From: Flavipsychrobacter sp.
Lineage (GTDB): Bacteria > Bacteroidota > Bacteroidia > Chitinophagales > Chitinophagaceae
Reading direction: 5' to 3'
Length of the DNA: 64,000 bases
NCBI GenBank assembly: GCA_041392855.1
Contig: JAWKLD010000001.1
Span: forward strand, 2,094,001 to 2,158,000
Both the position numbers and the translations under genes were made by a program. Positions 8,693 to 18,798 of this stretch are shown here, piece after piece. Each line of letters begins with the position of its first letter. Position 1 is the first letter of the stretch. The notes beneath the pieces were generated by a model. That model saw only the letters and a program-made list of their open reading frames with translations, ran no database searches and had not been told where the DNA came from.

Positions 8693-8847
8693 AATCACAT
8701 ATGGTTTTCTGTTATACAAATACTAGAATACAAATCTATCGTATTTTTTACCCAAAAATGCGCTGTAGCTACATATCCGTGTAAAATCTCCCTAATAGAA
8801 TAAAACAAGCTGTCTAACTGTCAAAATGAGAGGTTACAAGCAAAATA

Positions 8848-8919
8848 TGCAAAATTGACCGTACTAAAAGATAGCCCCAACAGTATATTTGCAATATCTC
8901 TGCAAAAATGACGGTACTA
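8848..8919 (+). promoter_or_regulatory. groESL promoter with flanking direct repeats
   Basis: TATATTTG at 8884-8891 is an exact TAnnTTTG -7 element, placing the start near 8897 with a leader of about 97 nt. Two 19-bp direct repeats differing at two positions bracket it: TGCAAAATTGACCGTACTA (8848-8866) and TGCAAAAATGACGGTACTA (8901-8919), 53 bp apart. I see no CIRCE element. The repeats are good operator candidates. Apart from this, the 300 bp between the two genes shows nothing recognisable. Confidence 0.6.
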
Positions 8920-8993
8920 TTGCAATGGCATAATACATGTTATAAAGGAGGTACAATCGTAAAAATTAATAAATCGTAAAATAGTTAGTGATT

Positions 8994-9275
8994 ATGGCAA
9001 ACAACGTTAAAATTACTCCACTACATGACAGAGTGATAGTTGAAGCAGCTGCAGCTGAAGAAACTACTGCAAGCGGTATCATCATTCCTGATACTGCAAA
9101 AGAAAAACCACAAAAAGGTACTGTTATAGCAGCTGGTCCTGGCAAAAAAGATGAGCCAATGACTGTAAAAGTTGGAGATACTGTATTGTATGGTAAATAT
9201 GCAGGTACAGAGATATCATTGGAAGGACGCGACTATCTTATCATGCGCGAAAGCGATATTCTAGCTATTGTCTAA
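8994..9275 (+). CDS. groES: Co-chaperonin GroES
   Basis: The 93-residue protein contains ITPLHDRVIVEAAAAEETT with the mobile loop TASGIIIPDTAKEKPQ, then VLYGKYAGTEISLEGRDYL, all standard GroES. It caps the GroEL cavity. The start is taken as the ATG at 8994 (MANNVKI) rather than the in-frame GTG 6 bp upstream. groEL follows after 47 bp. Confidence 0.98.
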   Translation: MANNVKITPLHDRVIVEAAAAEETTASGIIIPDTAKEKPQKGTVIAAGPGKKDEPMTVKVGDTVLYGKYAGTEISLEGRDYLIMRESDILAIV

Positions 9276-9322
9276 CATTTATCTAGCAATTTGATTACTA
9301 AAACAAGTAAAAAGTAAAAATT

Positions 9323-10969
9323 ATGTCTAAGCAACTATTCTTTAATATAGAAGCACGTAATAAAATGAAGGCTGGTGTAGATGCATTGGCTAACGCAGTA
9401 AAAGTAACATTAGGACCTAAAGGTCGTAACGTTGTAATAGAAAAGAAATTTGGAGCACCCGCGATCACTAAAGACGGTGTTTCAGTAGCGAAGGAAATAG
9501 AGCTTGAAAACCCTATTGAAAATATGGGTGCTCAGATGGTGAAGGAAGTAGCTTCAAAAACTGCAGATGTTGCAGGTGATGGTACTACTACCGCTACAGT
9601 TCTTGCTCAAGCTATCATTAGCGAAGGACTTAAAAACGTTGCAGCAGGTGCTAACCCAATGGATTTGAAACGTGGTATTGACAAAGCTGTTGGTGTAGTT
9701 TTTGAAAACCTTAAAGCTCAGTCTGAAAAAGTTGGTAACGACAATAAGAAAATTGAGCAAGTAGCTACTATCTCCGCAAACAACGACAATGAAATTGGCA
9801 AGTTGATCGCTCAAGCAATGGAGAAAGTAGGTAACGAAGGAGTTATCACTGTAGAAGAAGCAAAAGGCACTGAAACTACTGTAGATGTAGTTGAAGGTAT
9901 GCAGTTTGACCGTGGTTACTTAAGCCCATACTTTGTTACTAATACAGAGAAAATGCAAACTGAACTGGACAACCCATTGATACTTATCTATGATAAGAAA
10001 ATCAGCACAATGAAAGATATCCTTCCTTTATTGGAAAGTGCTGTACAAAGTGGTCGTCCGTTATTGATCATTGCAGAAGATGTTGATGGTGAAGCATTAG
10101 CTACACTTGTTGTAAATAAACTACGTGGTTCCCTTAAGATCGCAGCTGTAAAAGCACCTGGTTTTGGCGACCGTAGAAAAGAAATGCTACAAGACTTAGC
10201 TATTCTTACTGGAGGTACTGTTATTAGTGAAGAGCAAGGCCATAAACTAGAGAATGCAACTGTTGAACATTTAGGACAGGCTGAAAGCGTAACAATTGAT
10301 AAAGACAATACTACTATCGTAAATGGTAGAGGTGAAAAAGCTAACATTGATGCTCGTGTAAATCAAATCAAAGCGCAAATGGAAACTTCTACTAGCGACT
10401 ATGATAAAGAAAAATTACAAGAGCGTTTAGCTAAGTTAAGTGGAGGAGTTGCTGTACTATATGTTGGTGCTTCTACAGAAGTGGAGATGAAAGAGAAAAA
10501 AGACAGAGTAGACGATGCGCTACACGCTACACGTGCAGCTGTTGAGGAAGGTATCGTGCCTGGTGGAGGTACTGCTTTCATCCGTGCTATTGAGTCTTTA
10601 GCTACATTAGAAGGTGATAATAATGACGAGACTACAGGTATCGCTATTATTCGCCGTTCTCTTGAAGAGCCATTACGTCAAATAGTTGCTAATGCTGGTA
10701 TTGAAGGATCTATCATTGTACAAAAAGTAAAAGAGGGGAAAGCAGACTTCGGTTTCAATGCCCGTACTGAAGTATATGAGAACCTACTTGCTGCAGGTGT
10801 TATCGACCCAACTAAAGTAAGCCGTGTAGCTCTTGAAAATGCAGCTTCTATAGCTAGCATGTTATTAACTACAGAGTGCGTGATTGCTGACAAACCAGAG
10901 CCAGCAGGAGATGGCCATAGCCACGATATGCCTCCTGGAGGTATGGGTGGAATGGGAATGGGAATGTAA
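9323..10969 (+). CDS. groEL: Chaperonin GroEL
   Basis: The 548-residue protein has the ATP-binding motifs VTLGPKGRNVVI and DVAGDGTTTATVLAQAI (catalytic Asp of GDGTT), the AAVEEGIVPGGG signature, and the C-terminal glycine/methionine tail GGMGGMGMGM. It forms the 14-mer folding chamber with GroES. It follows groES in one operon and is closed by a strong terminator. Confidence 0.99.
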   Translation: MSKQLFFNIEARNKMKAGVDALANAVKVTLGPKGRNVVIEKKFGAPAITKDGVSVAKEIELENPIENMGAQMVKEVASKTADVAGDGTTTATVLAQAIISEGLKNVAAGANPMDLKRGIDKAVGVVFENLKAQSEKVGNDNKKIEQVATISANNDNEIGKLIAQAMEKVGNEGVITVEEAKGTETTVDVVEGMQFDRGYLSPYFVTNTEKMQTELDNPLILIYDKKISTMKDILPLLESAVQSGRPLLIIAEDVDGEALATLVVNKLRGSLKIAAVKAPGFGDRRKEMLQDLAILTGGTVISEEQGHKLENATVEHLGQAESVTIDKDNTTIVNGRGEKANIDARVNQIKAQMETSTSDYDKEKLQERLAKLSGGVAVLYVGASTEVEMKEKKDRVDDALHATRAAVEEGIVPGGGTAFIRAIESLATLEGDNNDETTGIAIIRRSLEEPLRQIVANAGIEGSIIVQKVKEGKADFGFNARTEVYENLLAAGVIDPTKVSRVALENAASIASMLLTTECVIADKPEPAGDGHSHDMPPGGMGGMGMGM

Positions 10970-10987
10970 TCACTCCTTTTCAATATT

Positions 10988-11028
10988 AAGAAAGCCGTTA
11001 TGCTAAATACATAACGGCTTTCTTTTTG
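10988..11028 (+). terminator. Intrinsic terminator of groES-groEL
   Basis: A 15-bp perfect stem pairs AAGAAAGCCGTTATG (10988-11002) with CATAACGGCTTTCTT (11010-11024) around a 7-nt loop, then a T run. It may also end the convergent transcript from 12076-11045. Confidence 0.93.
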
Positions 11029-11044
11029 TTTATGATCTATCTTT

Positions 11045-12076
11045 TTACCAAAAATTATGAGGGCATATTGTTCTACTTCTTTGCAGATTAGGATTATTTA
11101 GCAACCCAGTTTTTACTAATGTAATTTCATATCCTCCTTGTAAATTGCTAGCTGCCTGTAGAGAGGACAAGTTCATATCGTAACTCATACCTATGTTATA
11201 ACTCTTGTACTTTAATTTTACTACAGGTACTACAGCATCTAAAACTCTATAAAAAGCTCCAGCATAAATACCAAATACTAGATCTCCATTATAGTTTTTT
11301 AAATTCCAACCTAAAAGCCCACCTGCTATCGCTTCGTTATAGTTACCCTGCCTCATATAATTTATATGAACTTGATAATTAAAAGATTCACTAGCCTTCA
11401 CGCTCATGCTTGCACTGGCATTCCATCTTGTATCAGTCTTAATATTAGGGTCTTTATAAAAAGAGCTATTGGGTTGAGTAATATGATAAGCTGCAACTCC
11501 TACTATATAATTAATATTATCCTCTTCTCCTACGGTGCTACTAAAACTCACACCTGCACCCAAATCCCATTGACTTAATTTAGGATTAGGTAACGTTTCT
11601 CCATTGGGATTATCCGGGCTATAATACCCATTTTGATATTGATTATCAAAGGTAGCTTTGGAAGGATTAAAACTTCGTTGTAAATATCCTCCTGTAAAAC
11701 CTACAGATAAGTAAGAGTTATTATCATCTTCTAAGTACTTATTATAGTTAATAGCAGGGTATATACCCAATGTCTGCAAATCAATACTGCCTGCTTTATC
11801 ATAATATGCCAACAATCCAAAACTAGCGAAATCCTTGCCTATTGGAAGATGCGATTCCACATTAGCAACAGCTGTAGTAAATGGTCTACTGATGCTACTC
11901 CATTGATTACGATAAACTACTCCTACCTTGTAATCATCAGTAAACAAGCCTGTCAATGATGGATTTCTTAAAATTGACAACTCATAAAATTGAGAAAAGT
12001 GAATATCCTGTGCGTTAGAAGATACTCCTAAAAACAATGTCACTATTGTTGATAATATGATAACTGACTTTCTCAT
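11045..12076 (-). CDS. PorP/SprF family type IX secretion membrane protein
   Basis: The 343-residue protein has a signal peptide ending SSNAQ and begins DIHFSQFYELSILRNPSLTG, the hallmark of PorP/SprF proteins. YRNQWSSI and repeated amphipathic strands ending in a beta-barrel follow. Family members sit in the outer membrane and help export or anchor large partner proteins with gliding-type C-termini. It starts 8 bp after the giant PKD/CHU_C gene, the usual pairing of a T9SS type B substrate with its own SprF-like partner. Confidence 0.93.
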   Translation of the reverse strand: MRKSVIILSTIVTLFLGVSSNAQDIHFSQFYELSILRNPSLTGLFTDDYKVGVVYRNQWSSISRPFTTAVANVESHLPIGKDFASFGLLAYYDKAGSIDLQTLGIYPAINYNKYLEDDNNSYLSVGFTGGYLQRSFNPSKATFDNQYQNGYYSPDNPNGETLPNPKLSQWDLGAGVSFSSTVGEEDNINYIVGVAAYHITQPNSSFYKDPNIKTDTRWNASASMSVKASESFNYQVHINYMRQGNYNEAIAGGLLGWNLKNYNGDLVFGIYAGAFYRVLDAVVPVVKLKYKSYNIGMSYDMNLSSLQAASNLQGGYEITLVKTGLLNNPNLQRSRTICPHNFW

Positions 12077-12084
12077 TTCTTCTT

Positions 12085-15000
12085 TTAACGAATTATTGTA
12101 ACATCACCTTTCCATTGCAAAACTTCTCCTTCATCACAAGTAGCTTCAACAATATACACATACACATCAGGAGGTAACACCTTACCATTGTAAGTACCGT
12201 CCCATGCACTTGCTTTATCGTTAGTAGCAAATCCATCTCTTTTAAAAACTACCTCACCCCATCTGTTATATATTCTGAAACTGTTTATACGCTCTATACC
12301 TGTTCCTCTCGGATAAAACACATCATTTTGCCCATCTCCGTTAGGCGTAAAAGTATTAGGAATAAATACTTGACTCTTATCACACAAAACCTTTATCGTC
12401 ACAGATGCACTATCTACACAATTATATCTAGAATACGCCGTAAGTATATAGGTAGTTGTCTTTAACGGAGTCGCTATAGTAGATGGGCAGTTAGCACAAC
12501 TTAAACTTTCACTTGGCGACCATATTACTCTATTAATGTCGTTACCTGTTACGGATAAGTCTGCTGAGGTTCCTGCAACTATTGTTTGTTCACCAGTAAC
12601 TATTGGGTCAGGTTTAGGTCTTACTACCACATCCACAAAGTTCGTATCAGGGATGCAAGAGCCTTCATATGCTATCACCATAAACTTTGTCGTCTGAGTA
12701 GGGAACGCTTCTGGGTTTCCTATAGCGTCATTATCTAATACTCCTCCCGGTGTCCATTTATACGTTCTTGCGCCTGTAACGCTGAGTAATATTCTTTCAC
12801 CTTCACATATTTCACCACCCTTGCCTACTTCACTCTTTACATCAGTCTTTGTATCTATTGCTACCTTACTTGTATCCTTACAACCATTAACATCAGTCCC
12901 TATTACTGTGTAGAATATTTTTGAAGGTGGTGAGGCATATGGGTTAGTACAATTGACACAACTCAAATATATTGCTGGCGACCATACATATGTAGTAGCG
13001 CCTGTAGGTTGTAACATTATAGAGTCTTTTACACAAATTAAAGTATCGTCTCCAGCTGTCACAGTCGGATTCCCATATATTGTTACATTCTTAGTAATTG
13101 AATCTTTACAACCATTGGCATTAGAAACATACAGCGTTACCGGATAGCTGCCTTTAGGACCGTAATAATTGGTCGTGCTAGACTTGGCACTCGTTTGTCC
13201 ATTATCAAACTTCCACGACCATGATGCGACATTTGAATAAGGTGAAACAGACTTATCATCAAACTTAACAATAGAATTTTCACATGGGGCTTCTATTTCA
13301 AAATCAGCAATTATTTCATCAACAGTAATTGTATCTATACCATTACTAAAACTTTGACATCCAGAGCTGTTACCAAAAATAACCTTAGGCAAATACTTGC
13401 CAGCAGCTGTATATGTATGCGACAAGCTGCTTACTGAATTTGTTACGGTATTACCATCTCCAAAATCCCAAACAACAGTAGGCACGCTTGAAGTTGTAGT
13501 GCTGGAGAACTGTATCGTCATAGGCTTACACCCAATTAAAGGTGTGTAAGTAAATGCGCCTGCATAACCCAATACCTTAACAGATCTATATGCGGTATCC
13601 TTACAACCCAAGGTATCCGTAACGATTAATCTTATTGGATAATTTCCTTGTGCTGTATATATTTCGCTAGGTGTAAAGCTACTGGTTGTAGTACCATTGC
13701 CTAAATCCCACAATGTATTTATTACACCTGTAGAAGTATTAGTAAACTTGGCTAAAAGAGGAGGACAAACAGCTATAGAATCACTAATTGTAAAACTAGC
13801 TGTAGGTTTTTGCACCCTGATAGGATTACCCACTAAAGTATCTTTACAACCCAAACTATCGGAAACTATCAAAGTAGGTGTAAATGTACCCTTTTGTGAA
13901 TATATATGCTTAGGCTGCGCATTGGTTATGGTATCACCATCTCCAAAATCCCAAAATGCAGATCTGCTATTAATAGAAAAGTTAAAGAATGAAACTGTAT
14001 CGCCTTGACAAATCTTATTAGTGCTATTGAAAAATGCAACAGGCTTATGAGGATGAATATATTCTATTCTAGTAAAAGAATCCTTACAGCCTACATTGTC
14101 TGTAACAACAATTTTTATATCATACGCCCCTCTATTGTTATAAGTATACCTTAAAGTATCATCCGTTGAAGTAATTGAGGTTGTTGTATTCACTGTCCAT
14201 TTTCTACTCAATATATTTGCCCCTTGTGTGGTTATACTTGAATCTTGAAAAAGTACATCATGAGGCACACAACCTAACAATGGAGTAGCTCCAAAATTAG
14301 CTACAGGTTGTGCCACTAATATATAATTACTCTTCACCCTTTCATGAGTACAACCATTGATGTCAGCAACTACAAGTTTTATTTCGTGATAACCAGTATC
14401 TGTAAATTTGTATTTGAATGTTGGTATTATGATCTGCTTAAGCGATCCGTCTACATACCATAAGTATTCTTTAGGTGTTCCTCCTGTAATTGATGGTGTA
14501 AATGTTACAGTATCTCCTAAACAAACTGCTGTATCATCAGCAGAAAAATCCACACCCATATCTAGTAAAGTAAGTGTCTGCTGAACAGAATCCCAACAAC
14601 CTGTATTACTATTGTGCACTACTATCTTAGCATTATAAGTACCATTGGCAGCATATGTGTGTATTGGTTTATCTAATATTGACGTATTACCATCACCAAA
14701 GTAAAAAGTATGTGATGTTTCATCTTTAGTAGTATTCTCAAACGACACTTTAAGAGGAGTATCACAATTCACTTTAGTAATAAATTCTGCAACAGAAGGC
14801 TTAATGATAATGTAGTCTTTCTTTTCTAAACGAGACAAACAACCATTATGATAAGCCTTTAATGTCACATCAAAAGTATCTGCTTTAGTATATTCCTTAC
14901 CAGGGCTTTTAGCGGTAGTATTTGTACCGTCTCCAAAATCCCATTCCCATTTTGTAACTGTACCTGTTGTCGTATTGGTAAATACTATCTGTTCTCTTGG

Positions 15001-16656
15001 GCAGGCTATAGTAGGTGTTGCCGTAAAACTTACTACAGGTTTCTTACCTACATAGATGTAAGTGGTATCATAAGCTATACACCCTTTTAATGTCGTCACT
15101 TTTAATACAGCCCTGAAAATGCCGGTATCTACATAAGTATGGTTAGGATTTTTGACTGTTGAAGAATTACCATCTCCAAAATCCCAATTATAAGAACCTA
15201 TAGGGTAAGGATAATTTACGCCGCTGTCTACTTCTGCAAACGACTTAAAACTAACTTGAAAAGGAGCGCATCCGCTATCTACCGGAGGTGAAATCCTTGC
15301 CTTCAAATCGAATAATTCAACAAACGAGGTCTTAGTTAAAGTATCAAAACAACCTTTATTATCAGTCGCTGCAAGCCTTACAGTATATTGGCCATTTTGT
15401 GTATAGGTATAACTAGGAGAAGCATTTGTACTTGTCCCAATACCATCCCCAAAACTCCACCAATAGCCTGTAAGTACACTTGTAGTACTTGTAGGAAAAA
15501 ACTTAACAGTTTGAGGAGCTGGGCAAAGTGTATCAGGCACTTTGTAAAAGTCAAATACGGGAGCAGGATTAATAGTTATCGTCTTTGTCGTAGTATCAGT
15601 ACATCCACCTGCGTAGGTAACTAATTTTACAGTGTACGTACCTGCCGTGTTATAATTAAACGCCGATGATATTTGTGTTGAAGTATTATTACCAGCATCT
15701 CCAAAGAACCACAATGCACCTGTAGGTGTTGGTGTAGAAGTATTTGTAAAGTTAACTGTTGCCTTAACACAAGCTTGAGTAGGCGCTGTAAAGTTTGCTA
15801 CCGGCTTAGGCATTTTTATGTAGTCTATTTTTGTAATACTATCCTTGCAACCATTATTGTCAGTAACCACTAATTTAACATCATACGTTATGGGAGGCGT
15901 TCCTGTATAGGAAAAAGTAGGATTAGCAATAGTGGAGGTGCTTGGAGATACGTTACCCGAGTTCCACAAATAAGTATATGGGGTAGTACCTCCTGTAGTA
16001 GTTGACGTAAAGTTTACCGTTGCAGGAGAGCTACAGAACACTGTGTTATTAGCCGTGAAGTTTGGAGAAGGTTTATCGTGAACTAAAATGTAGTTATTCT
16101 TTGTGAGGCTTGAAGAACACCCGTTGCTGTTTTTTACAGTAAGTGTTATTGTTTTTGTACCTGGTGTCGTATAGACTTGAGTAGGGTTTTGCAAATTTGT
16201 AGTTCCTACACCTGTATACCATGTATATGTGGCCGCCCCGGGGGCATTGTTGTTTGTACTATTAGTAAAATTAACTGTCAATGGAGGACAGCCTACTAAA
16301 GGTGTTGCCGAGAAGTTAACTGTTGGGGCAGGATGGACAGTTATATAAGCCGTTTTTGTTTCCACATCGGTTGATGTTCCGTTAGAAACTGTTAAGCTTA
16401 CGGTGTAAGTGCCAGGTACGGTATAGATAGTACTTGGATTTGTATTGTTGGTATTTGAGGTCGATCCATTATTGAATACCCAATTTCTTGTTGTAATATT
16501 TGACCCAGTGGACTGATCTGTAAAAGAAACCAACAATGGGGCACAACCTGACAATTTATTAGCTGCAAAGCCTGCACTAACTTGTGCTGTAGCAGATATT
16601 ACAGAACACAACAACAAAAAAACAACTAGAGCGTATTTTCTGGTATTAGGTAGCAT
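12085..16656 (-). CDS. Giant PKD-repeat surface protein with T9SS type B (CHU_C) C-terminus
   Basis: The 1523-residue protein has a signal peptide ending ISATAQ. About fourteen tandem PKD-like modules follow, each with a WxFGDG-type strand (for example YWWSFGDG, YNWDFGDG, WEWDFGDG, AFWDFGDG) and a terminal GCKD-type turn. Three Ig-like modules come next, with paired cysteines such as LSCVNC and LSCANC. The last ~90 residues (PNTFTPNGDGQNDVF, IYNRWGEVVF, AWDGTYNGKVLPPDVY) are the gliding motility-associated C-terminal domain used as a T9SS type B export signal. It is probably a cell-surface adhesin or glide-related filament. The next gene encodes its likely PorP/SprF partner. Confidence 0.93.
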   Translation of the reverse strand: MLPNTRKYALVVFLLLCSVISATAQVSAGFAANKLSGCAPLLVSFTDQSTGSNITTRNWVFNNGSTSNTNNTNPSTIYTVPGTYTVSLTVSNGTSTDVETKTAYITVHPAPTVNFSATPLVGCPPLTVNFTNSTNNNAPGAATYTWYTGVGTTNLQNPTQVYTTPGTKTITLTVKNSNGCSSSLTKNNYILVHDKPSPNFTANNTVFCSSPATVNFTSTTTGGTTPYTYLWNSGNVSPSTSTIANPTFSYTGTPPITYDVKLVVTDNNGCKDSITKIDYIKMPKPVANFTAPTQACVKATVNFTNTSTPTPTGALWFFGDAGNNTSTQISSAFNYNTAGTYTVKLVTYAGGCTDTTTKTITINPAPVFDFYKVPDTLCPAPQTVKFFPTSTTSVLTGYWWSFGDGIGTSTNASPSYTYTQNGQYTVRLAATDNKGCFDTLTKTSFVELFDLKARISPPVDSGCAPFQVSFKSFAEVDSGVNYPYPIGSYNWDFGDGNSSTVKNPNHTYVDTGIFRAVLKVTTLKGCIAYDTTYIYVGKKPVVSFTATPTIACPREQIVFTNTTTGTVTKWEWDFGDGTNTTAKSPGKEYTKADTFDVTLKAYHNGCLSRLEKKDYIIIKPSVAEFITKVNCDTPLKVSFENTTKDETSHTFYFGDGNTSILDKPIHTYAANGTYNAKIVVHNSNTGCWDSVQQTLTLLDMGVDFSADDTAVCLGDTVTFTPSITGGTPKEYLWYVDGSLKQIIIPTFKYKFTDTGYHEIKLVVADINGCTHERVKSNYILVAQPVANFGATPLLGCVPHDVLFQDSSITTQGANILSRKWTVNTTTSITSTDDTLRYTYNNRGAYDIKIVVTDNVGCKDSFTRIEYIHPHKPVAFFNSTNKICQGDTVSFFNFSINSRSAFWDFGDGDTITNAQPKHIYSQKGTFTPTLIVSDSLGCKDTLVGNPIRVQKPTASFTISDSIAVCPPLLAKFTNTSTGVINTLWDLGNGTTTSSFTPSEIYTAQGNYPIRLIVTDTLGCKDTAYRSVKVLGYAGAFTYTPLIGCKPMTIQFSSTTTSSVPTVVWDFGDGNTVTNSVSSLSHTYTAAGKYLPKVIFGNSSGCQSFSNGIDTITVDEIIADFEIEAPCENSIVKFDDKSVSPYSNVASWSWKFDNGQTSAKSSTTNYYGPKGSYPVTLYVSNANGCKDSITKNVTIYGNPTVTAGDDTLICVKDSIMLQPTGATTYVWSPAIYLSCVNCTNPYASPPSKIFYTVIGTDVNGCKDTSKVAIDTKTDVKSEVGKGGEICEGERILLSVTGARTYKWTPGGVLDNDAIGNPEAFPTQTTKFMVIAYEGSCIPDTNFVDVVVRPKPDPIVTGEQTIVAGTSADLSVTGNDINRVIWSPSESLSCANCPSTIATPLKTTTYILTAYSRYNCVDSASVTIKVLCDKSQVFIPNTFTPNGDGQNDVFYPRGTGIERINSFRIYNRWGEVVFKRDGFATNDKASAWDGTYNGKVLPPDVYVYIVEATCDEGEVLQWKGDVTIIR

Positions 16657-16798
16657 TGGCGCTTAAAATCAAAATAAAGTAATAATATTCCTAAAGTTAC
16701 TTATTTAATAAGATTAACTCTTGATTAGTAAGACGCAAGAATATTGCAGAAGGTTAGCTTTTTTCTTAGTTTCAATCATTAAAATATTTTAATAAAAT

Positions 16799-18712
16799 AT
16801 GTCATATCCATACCAGTTAAAAACTATTAATGAATATAACCAAGCCTATAATTTGAGTACTGAAGACCCTGAAGCTTTTTGGGGGTCTATAGCCGAAAAT
16901 TTTGTTTGGAAAAAGAAATGGGACTCGGTATTAAAATGGGACTTCAACGAACCAGATATTCAATGGTTTATTAATGGCAAGTTAAACATCACTGAAAACT
17001 GTATTGATAGACACTTAGAAAAAAATGGAGATACCCCAGCAATTATTTGGGAAGCCAATGATCCAGAAGGTGGTCATCAAACCATATCATATAATGAACT
17101 TCATCATAAAGTATGTCAATTTGCACATGTTTTAAAGAACAATGGGGTAAAAAAAGGAGATAGGATTTGTATTTACATGGGGATGGTACCAGAACTGGCT
17201 GTAGCTGTATTAGCTTGTGCCCGTATTGGAGCTATACACTCTGTGATTTTCGGTGGCTTTAGTGCTAAAAGTATAGCCGACAGGGTTATTGATGCCCATG
17301 CAGAATATATTATAACCTGTGATGGCGCCTATAGAGGCGCAAAACAAATTCCTCTGAAATCAGTAGTAGATGATGCGTTGACTCAATGCGATTTTGTAAA
17401 AAAAGTGATCGTATTAACCAGAACAGATGCTTCTGTAAGTATGATAGAAGGCCGAGATGTATGGTGGGAAGATGAGATAGAAAAAGTAGAAAAAGCCGGC
17501 AATCCAGACTTTCCTGCTGTAGAAATGGATGCAGAAGACCCTTTGTTTATTTTATATACTTCTGGCTCTACTGGTAAGCCTAAAGGTGTAGTGCATACCT
17601 GCGGTGGCTATATGGTATATACCACTTATTCTTTTGTCAATGTTTTTCAATACACACCCGGGGACGTCTTCTTTTGTACTGCCGATATTGGCTGGATAAC
17701 AGGGCATAGCTATATCGTATATGGTCCTTTAAGCGCAGGAGCTACAACACTTATGTTTGAAGGGGTGCCCACATGGCCTGATGCAGGACGCTTTTGGGAC
17801 ATTGTAGACAAGTATAAAGTTAATCAGCTGTATACTGCCCCAACAGCTATTCGTAGTCTTATGGCTTGCGGAACGGAACACTTGGAAAATAAAAACTTAA
17901 CAAGCATTAAAACACTAGGCAGTGTGGGTGAGCCCATTAACGAAGAAGCTTGGCATTGGTTTGATGAAAAAATAGGGAAAGGAAACGCACCAATAGTAGA
18001 TACTTGGTGGCAAACAGAGACTGGTGGCATAATGATATCCAACTTATCAGGCGTTACGCCAGCTAAACCTGCTCATGCAACGCTACCTTTACCAGGCATA
18101 CAGCCTGTATTGATGGATGAAAATGGCAAAGAAGTAACAGGCAATAATGTGAGCGGCAACCTATGCATTAAACACCCTTGGCCATCTATGATACGCACCA
18201 CTTGGGGTGATCTTAAAAGATGTAAGGATGTTTACTTCTCCGCATACGAAAATATGTACTTTACAGGAGATGGCTGCCTTAGAGATACTGATGGCAATTA
18301 CCGTATAACAGGTCGTGTAGACGATGTGCTGAATGTAAGTGGACACAGAATAGGCACGGCCGAAGTAGAAAATGCTATTAATATGCACCAAGGTGTTATT
18401 GAGAGTGCCGTTGTGGGCTATCCACACGATGTAAAAGGAATAGGCATCTATGCATATGTAATATATGACCATCACCACGTGGACGAGAAGCATACAAGTG
18501 CTGATATTAGAGAAACTGTTTCCCGAATTATAGGCCCTATAGCTAAACCTGATAAAATACAGTTTGTTAGCGGGTTACCCAAAACACGTAGTGGTAAGAT
18601 AATGAGACGAATATTGAGGAAAATAGCTGAAAATCAGACAGAAAACCTTGGAGATACAACCACCCTCCTAGACCCAACAGTAGTTGAAGAAATAATAAAA
18701 GGCAAACAATAG
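16799..18712 (+). CDS. acs: Acetyl-CoA synthetase (AMP-forming)
   Basis: The 637-residue protein shows the acyl-adenylate P-loop LYTSGSTGKPKGVVHT, WQTETGG (A5-type motif), YFTGDGC and the C-terminal TRSGKIMRRILRKIA with the lysine that is acetylated for control in the family. FGGFSAKSIADR and GWITGHSYIVYGPL are typical of acetyl-specific enzymes. It activates acetate to acetyl-CoA through acetyl-AMP. It is monocistronic with a strong terminator after it. The length is close to E. coli Acs (652). Confidence 0.97.
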   Translation: MSYPYQLKTINEYNQAYNLSTEDPEAFWGSIAENFVWKKKWDSVLKWDFNEPDIQWFINGKLNITENCIDRHLEKNGDTPAIIWEANDPEGGHQTISYNELHHKVCQFAHVLKNNGVKKGDRICIYMGMVPELAVAVLACARIGAIHSVIFGGFSAKSIADRVIDAHAEYIITCDGAYRGAKQIPLKSVVDDALTQCDFVKKVIVLTRTDASVSMIEGRDVWWEDEIEKVEKAGNPDFPAVEMDAEDPLFILYTSGSTGKPKGVVHTCGGYMVYTTYSFVNVFQYTPGDVFFCTADIGWITGHSYIVYGPLSAGATTLMFEGVPTWPDAGRFWDIVDKYKVNQLYTAPTAIRSLMACGTEHLENKNLTSIKTLGSVGEPINEEAWHWFDEKIGKGNAPIVDTWWQTETGGIMISNLSGVTPAKPAHATLPLPGIQPVLMDENGKEVTGNNVSGNLCIKHPWPSMIRTTWGDLKRCKDVYFSAYENMYFTGDGCLRDTDGNYRITGRVDDVLNVSGHRIGTAEVENAINMHQGVIESAVVGYPHDVKGIGIYAYVIYDHHHVDEKHTSADIRETVSRIIGPIAKPDKIQFVSGLPKTRSGKIMRRILRKIAENQTENLGDTTTLLDPTVVEEIIKGKQ

Positions 18713-18733
18713 TTTGCTCTTATTTTCATATTT

Positions 18734-18770
18734 AAAAGAGCAAGTAACGTTTATTACTTGCTCTTTTTCT
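18734..18770 (+). terminator. Intrinsic terminator of acs
   Basis: A 14-bp perfect stem pairs AAAAGAGCAAGTAA (18734-18747) with TTACTTGCTCTTTT (18754-18767) around a 6-nt loop, followed by TCTATTTTT. The T-rich tail runs into the lysA promoter element. Confidence 0.93.
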
Positions 18771-18777
18771 ATTTTTG
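18770..18777 (+). promoter_or_regulatory. Bacteroidota -7 element (TATTTTTG) for lysA
   Basis: Exact TAnnTTTG match 21 bp before the lysA ATG at 18799, directly abutting the acs terminator. Confidence 0.62.
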
Positions 18778-18798
18778 CAGACTTTATAAGAAACAATC

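Noticed and set aside
8988..8993. GTG start for groES
   Set aside because: MANNVKI from the ATG at 8994 is the usual GroES start; the GTG adds only two residues.
8720..8993. CIRCE heat-shock element
   Set aside because: I looked for TTAGCACTC-N9-GAGTGCTAA and found no match.
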